Origin: Perognathus longimembris pacificus
Taxonomy: Eukaryota; Chordata; Mammalia; Rodentia; Heteromyidae
DNA: 64,000 nucleotides
Reading direction: 5' to 3'
Assembly (NCBI RefSeq): GCF_023159225.1
Contig: NC_063161.1
Location: forward strand, 76,608,267-76,672,266
In this document: positions 56,988-64,000 of the stretch, piece by piece
Layout: each line of letters begins with the position of its first letter
Position numbering within the stretch: position 1 is the first letter of the stretch
Position numbers and translations under genes: made by a program
Notes under the pieces: model-generated
Told to the model about the DNA's origin: nothing
Databases searched by the model: none
The model's input: the letters and a program-made list of their open reading frames with translations, nothing else

Positions 56988-57845
56988 GGGAGATTCCTGC
57001 TTCTTGTCTTTCCCATGTACAAAGCTGAACAATTAATAAAAAGGCACCTGGAGACAGCAAAGACGCGTTCATTTCATGTGACATCGTTTAAAAAAAGATA
57101 AAAAGATTTAAAAAATACTCTGGTTAACAATGCACACTCCTACGTCACGAGCCACGCTGCGGGCGGATCTGGGCGGGGTGGGCGTGTGCTGTGCTGGGGG
57201 GGGGGTGGCTGGAACTGGGGGACACTTCCTGCTCCTGTCAGCTGGCCAGAAAGCAGGGGTGGGGGGGGGAGAGGGAGGGAAAGGCTCACTCTGCATCATG
57301 GCAGCCAGCAGGATGCAAAGCAGAGCCCCCGCCGCCCCCCCCCCCCCCCGCCGTCCCTGCCCAAACCATGTCGGCCAGCTGCAAAGCTTGGGGCACAGGT
57401 GGCAGGATTTGCTCTCCAAACCCCAGAGCCAGGAACAGCTTCAGGTTGTCCCCAGTCAGGCTGTGCCTGAGCTGGCTGGGCCTCAGAAAGGAGGTAGACA
57501 GAGGAGTAGGCCAAGCCCCATTTCACCCACCCCTCCTCTCCTGTCCCGGGGTGTGCAGGGCCCCTCGCCCCCCCCACAGTGCCAGCCACTGCACCAGGGA
57601 GATAGACCTTCTCTTAAAAAGAAAAGAAAACAAAGAAATCTGCTCTCGGCAGCGATGTTACAAAAAAAGGCATTTTAAAAAAACCTTCCTAAGTTGAAAC
57701 CTAGCGTCCACCAGTCGGGGAGAATCACTGCTCATCAGATTCGGGTTTCTGTTGTTGGAAAACAAAAAAACTTCAGCTCAGTGGTTGGAGTTGATTGTCT
57801 TAAAAACACACTCCGAGGTCGTCCCGGCGTGGCCGCGCCCCGCGC

Positions 57846-58097
57846 TCACACGAAGGAGGAGAAGCCGGTGAGCGGTGCGCGGGGCCCGGCGGCCGGGGTG
57901 TACACGCCGCCCGCGCTCTGCGTGGTGATGACCGGGTGCAGGTGCGCCCCCGCCTCGGCCCCAGCCACCGCCTCGTACCGGTGCTGGGCCGAGGCTGCCG
58001 GCCGCCGCTTCCACGAGTTGTAGTAGGTGGGGTCGCTCATGTAGTGGTTGACGAACGAGTGCTTGGGAGGGGCGTCCTCGTAGTCGGAGTCAGAGGC
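57846..58097 (-). CDS. SDK1: Sidekick-1, last coding exon
   Basis: SDK1 is a large immunoglobulin/fibronectin-III adhesion protein of the synaptic membrane that guides layer-specific connections, for example in retina. This exon begins after a minus-strand acceptor (CCCCTAG at 58104-58098), in phase 0. It encodes 83 residues of the cytoplasmic tail: ASDSDYEDAPPKHSFVNHYM, then SDPTYYNSWKRR, a variable stretch, RYEAVAGAEAGAHLHPVITT, SAGGVYTP, and GFSSFV before the TGA at 57848-57846. The last residues are the PDZ-binding ligand shared by SDK1 and SDK2. The HPVITTQSAGGVYTP stretch points to SDK1. The other exons lie beyond the window; none was recognised in 58098-64000, so the last intron exceeds 5.9 kb. 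Confidence 0.95.
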   Translation of the reverse strand, partial: ASDSDYEDAPPKHSFVNHYMSDPTYYNSWKRRPAASAQHRYEAVAGAEAGAHLHPVITTQSAGGVYTPAAGPRAPLTGFSSFV

Positions 58098-58690
58098 CTA
58101 GGGGACAGAGACAGGGGGTCAGAGGGGACACTGGGGTGAGAGGGCCACCTGGAGGGGGCAGTGTAGGTGGAGGGGACAAAGGGGGCATCAGGACAGTGAG
58201 GCAGGAAGTAGGGAGATACCAGGAACTGGGCGCACATCAGTCACCCCAAGGTGCAGGACGGCCCGCAGCCACCTGTTTCCTGCCCTCTCTCCTCCCTCTG
58301 CAACCCGGGAGAGGTCTACACCACGTGCCACCTTGCTTGACTGGCCTAAGTGCTGGGCACGGAGCACAGGAAGTGGGAAAGGCCTTGGCACTGGGTGTGC
58401 AGGAGGCCCAGGCATGGGAGCGGATGAAAGGATTCGGCCACACAAGAGCAGGAAGCCCTCCAGGGTCTGCCTTAGAGAACCAACCTTGCAACCAGAGACC
58501 CCGGTGGGCTGAGAGATGCTACCGCACACACGAGCACGTGCCTGACATGGGTCTGCCCTCTCCCATGCTGGAAGCCCCATCCCCCCGCCCCCCCCCACTG
58601 CCACCCAGGAGCTGTGCGCCCACCCAGCATCCTGGGCGTGTCTGAGGGCCAGCACCTTTGATGGGATTGGCTCCTTATTTCTGCTTTCTT
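58098..58690 (-). other. SDK1: SDK1 last intron, unique part
   Basis: GC-rich unique DNA. A 155-codon minus frame (58655-58188) has no family resemblance and is taken as chance. Confidence 0.6.
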
Positions 58691-58691
58691 T

Positions 58692-59120
58692 TGGTGGTGC
58701 TAGGGTTTGACTTAGGGTCTTGCACTACGCAAGTGAGGCACCGCCCTCTCTCTCTCTCTCTCTCTCTCTCATACCAGTACTGGTGGGGCTTGAACTCAGG
58801 GCTTAGGTGCTGTCCCTGAGCTTTTTTGGTTCAAAGATGGCACACTACTACTTGAACCATACTTGAGCTCCATTTCCAGCTCATTGCTGGTTAATTGGAG
58901 ATAAGCGTCTTGTGGACTTTTCTGTCCAGGCTGGCCTGGAACCACAATCGTCAGATCTCAGCCTCCTCAGTAGCTGGGATTACACATGTGAGCATTGGTG
59001 CCCAGACTGCCTAGCCTTTTTCTCCTTCAGTTAGTTTTTCCTTGAGGCTGACCTCAGGCTGGGATGGCACCCAGTCATGGGTTGAAATGAGGACTTGCTA
59101 ACTTTTTGCTCAGGCTGGTC
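58692..59120 (-). repeat. ID scrap, (CT)n and B1-Geo SINE
   Basis: 58692-58745 is an antisense ID-like scrap, and (CT)n follows at 58747-58771. 58772-59010 is an antisense B1-Geo copy (GGGGCTTGAACTCAGGGCTT, GTAGCTGGGATTACACATGT). A short B1-like fragment follows at 59011-59120. Confidence 0.8.
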
Positions 59121-59567
59121 TCAAACCACAATCTTCCTCAAGCCATGGGCGCTATAAGATACCACGTCCCCATAGCCACCGGCTCCCACACCTTGGCTGA
59201 GCTCAGTCATGCCTCCTGCTCCCTGCTTGAACTTGAAAGGCTGACCAGCCTGTCCGCTGTGGTGTTCCGTACTTTCCACTGGAGGGCACCAAAGAGCTGA
59301 CTGGATCTCCAGGGCTCTGGGATGCTTCTCTGCCAGGGCAGGTTGGGCCTCAAGTACCCCAGCCCCCCCTCAAGGGGTGTAGGAGACCCTCTGGAGGTGA
59401 AGGGAGGTCCCAGGAGTGGGCAGCCCAGGAAGATGATCCTCAGGCTGTCAGGATCTGCCTTTTCTCTCAGATGGAGAATAAAACACTATCCCAGGTTCCC
59501 TGGGGTGTGGGACCTCCATTCTCTCAGCTGGGGTGGGGGGAGGGGGGCAGCTATTGCCTTTCCTATT
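59121..59567. other. Unique intronic sequence
   Basis: No SDK1 exon or repeat was recognised. Confidence 0.5.
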
Positions 59568-59815
59568 TATTTTTTTAGTGCAGGTCCTTTGGCTTAAACT
59601 CGGGGCCTGGGTGCTGTCCCTGAGCTTTTTTTTTTTTTTTTTTTTTTTTGCATAAGGCTAGTGCTGTACCACTTGAGCCACAGCTCTACTTCTGGCTTTT
59701 TGGTGGCTAATTGAAGGGTTTCAAGGACTTTCCTGCCTAGACCACCTTTGAACCTTGAGTCTCACATCTCACCCTCCTGAGTAGGATTATAGGCGTGACC
59801 CACTGCTGCCTGGCT
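59568..59815 (-). repeat. B1-Geo SINE with internal T-run
   Basis: Antisense Geo (GGCTTAAACTCGGGGCCTGG) is interrupted by about 22 T (59628-59649). The middle and the B1 end (GAGTAGGATTATAGGCGT) follow. Confidence 0.82.
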
Positions 59816-60325
59816 ACCTTCCCTACTTTGCAGAGGGTCAGCACCCTCAGCTCCTGGAAGCTGGGTGCCCTGCTCCTGGCAGGGGCCCTTCCTGGCTGGA
59901 CCTGGAATTACCTGTATCTTCCCCACATGGGAAGCTCTGATCCCCAGGGAGCTGTCCTGACGGGGAGCCAGGGTCCCTACTGAGGCTGTAGGAGCTGCCA
60001 ACCTGGGTGGCACAGGGCCCCCTGGGGTGCAGGACCAGATAGATCCAGCGGCCTACCCCCATCTGGGATTTTTGGAGGCAGACTCTACACAAAGCACTGA
60101 GCTTTGAGGGTAACCACAAGTCCTGGGCGGAGCTTCTGGGTGTGGCCGCTTGTGTCCAGGGCTGTGCTGGGCTGGGCGGTGTGTGTAGTGACAGCTCTTA
60201 TCTACCCTGGGTGAACAATCTGCTCTTGGAGGCATTGGTTGCTGGGCTCTCACCTAACCCTAATCACCGTGACACACAGCCTAGTGGCTCCCCCACTCCC
60301 CGACGCCCCCTGCTTCCCTCACTTT
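59816..60325. other. Unique intronic sequence
   Basis: No exon was recognised. A CAGCTCTTATCTACC word near 60190 resembles a GATA site. Confidence 0.45.
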
Positions 60326-60535
60326 TTTTGTGTGCCAGTACTGGGGCTTGAACTCAGCACTTGGGTGCTGTTCCTTAGCTTTTTTGCTCAAGGCCGGCAC
60401 TCCACCACTTGAGCCACAGCTCCGCTTCTGTTTACTTGCAGGTTAATTGGAGGTAAGAGTCTCACAGACTTTCCTGCCTGGACTGACTGGGCTGTGATTC
60501 TCAGATCTCAGCCCCGGAGTAGGTAGGATTACAGC
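60326..60535 (-). repeat. B1-Geo chimeric SINE
   Basis: Antisense Geo (GGGGCTTGAACTCAGCACTT, CACCACTTGAGCCACAGCTC) and a truncated B1 end (GTAGGTAGGATTACAG). Confidence 0.85.
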
Positions 60536-61335
60536 CCAGCGCCTCCTTTGCGGTGAGCCAGGCAAGTCCACTGGGGGAGGCCTGCGGGGGCGGGGCGGCC
60601 CTCAGGGTGGGCTGACTGTGATGTGCTGAGTTCCCGCAGGCTTCCCGCAGGCCGTTCCCAGTCCTGAACCTGAGTGGGCCGTGACCTACCCGGCTCCTGC
60701 TGTGTCTTCCACATTGGCCCGACCGGCCACGACCTCCTCAAGTGATCACAGGACCCCAACCCACAGTGCTGAGGACCAGCCGCAGCTGCCATTGCTGCTG
60801 CTGCCATTTGCTTGGCAGGGAGGCAACAGGAGGGGCCCAGCGGCTCGGGTCTGGGGGTTCGCCCTCTGGCTCTGCATAGTGGATGCTGCCTCTTGTCTGG
60901 CCCAGAGGGTTTCCTGCACCTGGGTGGAGATCTGCTCTCCATCTGCTTTCCAGAGGCCAGGGTAGCTTAGGGTACCGCTCTGTGCGAACTAAGAGTGGGA
61001 GGAGGACGAGCCCAGGTCATCCCGCAGATGTGGGGCATGAGGCAGTCGGGCCCCCCAATCTCCTGCATCTGGGAGAGTGGAATGCACCCCAGGTCCCTGC
61101 CTCCTGGGAAAACCTCACAGGCACCAGGCATATATATGGCAAGGCAATGTGGTTCCAGCTTCACCCCACCTGAAGATGAGCCACAGCCCACCGCTGCCCA
61201 TCATGCTGTATCTCGGGGTGTTTTGCCCCCACCTCTTCCATTTCCCTACTACCACAGTACTGATGGGATAAAGGTGATGTCCTGGGGGTAGGGCTCAAGT
61301 GGTAAAGCACCCTGAGTTCAACCCCAAATACAGAG
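60536..61335. other. Unique GC-rich intronic sequence with ID scrap
   Basis: Several overlapping open frames (up to 137 codons) on both strands without family resemblance. An ID-like end (GGGCTCAAGTGGTAAAGCAC, GAGTTCAACCCC) lies at 61290-61330. Confidence 0.5.
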
Positions 61336-61495
61336 AAGGAGGGGGAGGGAGAGGGAGAGAGAGGGGGAGGGAGAGGGAGAGGGAGAGAGAGAGAGGGAGA
61401 GAGAGAGAAAGAGAGAAAGAGAGAGAGAGAGGAGACAGAGGGAGGAAGGAAGGGGAAGGAGGGAGAAAGGGAGGGAAAAGAAGGGAGGGAAGAGA
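61336..61495 (+). repeat. (GA)n / GGGAGA purine repeat
   Basis: An almost pure G/A tract, probably grown from the tail of the ID-like fragment on its left. Confidence 0.92.
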
Positions 61496-61713
61496 TTCAG
61501 TATTCCAGCTATTTACTGGGAAGAACTAGGGACCCCCAGGTCACACCCATGACCATCTCAGCCAAGAAAGCAGGAATGAAGCTTTTCTAGAGACACCTCA
61601 GGACACCTTCCAACCACTCACTGAGAGGTAGAGACACCAGGTACATGGCGGGTGGGGGTGGGGGTCTGGAATCAAGTCTCTCTGAGCAGAGAAAGAATGG
61701 TCAAGAATTCATG

Positions 61714-61920
61714 GCATGGGGCTGGGAATGTGGTTTAGTGGTAGAATGCTTGCCTAGCATGCCTGAAGCCCTGGGTTCAATTCCTCAGCACCACATACAC
61801 AGAAAAAGCCAGAAGTGGCTCTGTGGCTCAAGTGGTAGAGCACTTGCCTTGAGCAAAAGAGGCTCAGGGATAGTGCCTAGGCCCTGAGTTCAAGTCCCAG
61901 GACTGGACAAAACAAACAAA
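61714..61920 (+). repeat. IDL-Geo dimeric SINE with imperfect TSD
   Basis: Older subfamily copy (GGCTGGGAATGTGGTTTAGT) with a (CAAA)n tail. AAGAATTCATGGCA and AAGAATTCTTGGCA flank it. Confidence 0.9.
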
Positions 61921-62057
61921 CAAACAAACAAAGAATTCTTGGCACATGTTATGAATTCTGCTTGAGAAGATCCATCCAGCACCCAGCTGGAGACACCCCC
62001 TTTATAGGGTTCCCTGTTTCCCCTGCAGCTGAAGCATGACTGCTACATTCTCACAGG

Positions 62058-62215
62058 AGCTCTCTTTTCTTTTCTTTTCTCTTTCTTTCTTTCCTTCCTT
62101 CCTCCATCCCTCCCTCCCTTCCTTCCTTCCTTCCTTCCTTCCTTCCTTCCTTCCTTCCCTCTTTCCCTCCACCTCCTCCACCTCCTCTTCCTCCTTCTTC
62201 TTTTGGCTGTATTAG
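62058..62215 (+). repeat. (CTTT)n / (CCTT)n pyrimidine repeat
   Basis: A long pyrimidine tract. With the G/A tract 600 bases to the left it is of opposite strand polarity. Confidence 0.92.
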
Positions 62216-62500
62216 GATTTGAACTCAGGACCTCCTGGCTTGCTAGGTAGGTGTTCTATCACGGAGTCACACTTCCTGCCTTCCTGACAGGTCACATTTC
62301 TTTTTTTCTTTTTTGCCAGTCCTGGGGCTTGAACTCAGGGCCGGAGAACTGGCCTGAACTTCTTTTGCCCAAGGCTAGCACTCTACCATTTGAGCCCTGG
62401 TACAACTTCCAGCCTTTTCTATTTAGGTGGAACTGAGGAATCGAACCTAGGGCTTCATGCTAGGCAAGCATTCTACCACTGAGCCACATTCCCAGCCCCT
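62216..62500 (-). repeat. ID fragment, then IDL-Geo SINE
   Basis: 62216-62280 is an antisense ID-like piece (GGATTTGAACTCAGGACCTC). 62301-62500 is an older IDL-Geo copy (GGGGCTTGAACTCAGGGCCG, GGAACTGAGGAATCGAACCT). GGTCACATTTCT and GGCCACATTTCT flank it. Confidence 0.85.
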
Positions 62501-64000
62501 AGAGGCCACATTTCTAAGACTACATCTAGAACCACTTATGGAATGAATGCATGCATGTTTATGCAATTAGTAAAATGCCACTTCATTCCAGACTTCCTAT
62601 ACGGTGATTAGGAATTTTATCAGTGAAAAGCCTGAAGGTGGTGCATTATCTCTGACAAATGTGGATGCTAAGGGGTCCTGGCAGTGGGCATGAACTGAGG
62701 TCATTTCTGGGCCTCAACCTCCTCCTAGAAGGAAACCACCCCTCTCCCTGCCCTGTGGGGTGAATGGCTTGCCTCTCAAAGAGCAGTGATTGGTTCCTGA
62801 GTGGGTATGAAACTTACACTGGCCAATCAGAATCTTGCCTTGAGATTCTTCACACTGCATCTGGGATGGGGAGGCTCTCAGTGTGTGGTAGAGCTGGAGG
62901 CTGGGGGCCTGGTGCAGGCCCCCACCTAGTCCTAGCCAGGTGGTCCCCAAAGCCAATCTGAGAGAGCCAAACCATTGTGCAGAAGAAAAAAGCTCAGAGG
63001 AGGGACCGAAAGAGGCGCCTGGCTCTCCATTCCAGAGACACGGGAAGGTACCCAGGAGCAGGTGAGAAATGGATGTCAGCACAGCTAGAGTTGAATGCTG
63101 GGCCTTTGGCTCCTGCTCAGACAGTGTGCCGTGGGTCTTCTGATAAAGAACAGTATTAAAACGCCATCCCTTCTCTTGCCGCCACTCTGTTTATTGCTTA
63201 TATGACATTATTATTTTTTAATGGGGATGTATTTTAGCAAGGGAGAATTATTGACAAAAAGGAAATGCTGCAGGGCCTTTTTCTTTTTCTTTTTTTTAAG
63301 TTTCCCGTGTGATGTGAAAGTCATGGCATGCGTTGGTTTCCCAGGAAACTACAGAAGGACAGGATGTGATTGTGTGATTGGGGGGGCCTGTCTGACTGGC
63401 TGTGGTTGTTCCTAAAGAGGTGCAGAGGCCTGGCCAGCAGCTTTATAGAGGGGAACCATCCCAGCACGTGGGGGGCAGCACTGGCCAGGTGAAAGACCTA
63501 GGCACTCTTTGTCCGTTGGAGGGAAAGGGGGAGACTTTTTGATAACCATTTCTCTGGATTTCAAAAGCAATTTTGACATGGGATTTGAACACAGTGGTTC
63601 TGACACAATCTACAAACAGCCCTGGGAGGAGATGGTCACAAACAGGAAGGGCCACGCATGTGTCACGTGACACTGGGGGGGGGGGCAGGATGCCAGGCAG
63701 CGGGCCAGGAGGCCTGGAGCTCCAGAACTTTCACTCAGACCAAGTGTGTGAAAATGGTTTTAAAAAATAGCACATTGGGGAATAAAGGACAATGACAGGG
63801 GGCTTCTTGGGGAAAGTTCTTATTAGGGAACGCTTCTTGGGGGGATTGTTCTGGATCTGGGCCTCCCACTCCCAGGGGCTCTGCCCCAGGTGCTGCCTGC
63901 GTCCAGCCACTGACTTGAACCCAGGACCAAGGCCATCCATTTAATTTCTTCCCCGACCCCCATCCCTATACCCAGGCTGCTGTGTTTAAATCTCCAAGCT
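62501..64000. other. Unique intronic sequence to the right edge
   Basis: No SINE in 1.5 kb. 62780-62850 contains CCAATCAGAATC and GTGATTGGTTCC. No SDK1 exon was recognised. Open frames up to 122 codons lack splice context. Confidence 0.5.

Larger units (their letters stand above)
55090..57845 (-). other. SDK1: Probable SDK1 3' UTR
   Basis: This is 2.75 kb directly downstream of the SDK1 stop with no SINE at all, which is unusual for this window. It fits the long 3' UTR of SDK1. It contains a G/A-rich (GGGA)n-type run at 56263-56330 (plus strand). The left end is placed just beyond the distal polyadenylation signal. The extent is inferred; no transcript evidence is available. Confidence 0.6.

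Overview
The window is mammalian nuclear DNA, almost certainly from a geomyoid rodent (kangaroo rats, pocket mice, pocket gophers). The main evidence is the interspersed repeats. About 30 copies belong to a dimeric SINE with an ID-like (tRNA-Ala-derived) left half and a characteristic right half. As I recall, this family was described as IDL-Geo and is restricted to Geomyoidea. About 50 further copies join a 7SL-derived B1/Alu-like monomer to the same right half (called B1-Geo here, B1-diD-like). Many copies carry visible target-site duplications (TSDs). No bacterial, plasmid, CRISPR or phage content is seen.

Two protein genes can be read with confidence, both on the minus strand. UPK3B (uroplakin 3B) is complete: six coding exons between 41698 and 38064 with consensus splice sites give an open frame of 274 codons. 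The last coding exon of SDK1 (sidekick-1) lies at 57846-58097 and ends in the family PDZ ligand GFSSFV. Its 3' UTR probably runs to about 55090, and the rest of SDK1 lies beyond the right edge. Between UPK3B and RASA4-related debris on its left, the layout recalls the human 7q / mouse chr5 UPK3B(L)-RASA4 neighbourhood. SDK1, from human 7p22, is not a usual neighbour of UPK3B, so a rearrangement junction probably lies between about 42 and 55 kb.

Layout: 1-330 CpG-rich promoter-like start. 0.5-17.8 kb dense SINEs, one solo LTR (11.8-12.5 kb, hit by a younger SINE), and no recognisable gene. 17.86-18.4 kb processed pseudogene of SEC61B. 21.3-22.35 kb orphan CpG island. 22.5-28 kb SINEs and a repeat-free block (26.1-26.9 kb). 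28.4-33.2 kb decayed RASA4 copy: exon 1 with its start codon lost, fragments of the GAP, PH and Btk-like regions, one fragment in inverted orientation, and a minisatellite split by an L1 insertion. 33-38 kb GC-rich unique DNA and SINEs. 38.06-41.7 kb UPK3B. 42-55 kb SINEs, an old L1 split by four SINEs, and some repeat-poor blocks. 55-58.1 kb end of SDK1. 58.1-64 kb the last sequenced part of an SDK1 intron, with SINEs and purine/pyrimidine repeats.

Limits: gene and family calls rest on reading translations against remembered proteins, with no alignment run. Repeat ends are accurate to a few bases where a TSD is quoted, otherwise to about 5-20 bases. I found no evidence for a wholly new biological system. 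The more unusual points are structural: the SINE composition, the scrambled RASA4 relic and the UPK3B-SDK1 junction.
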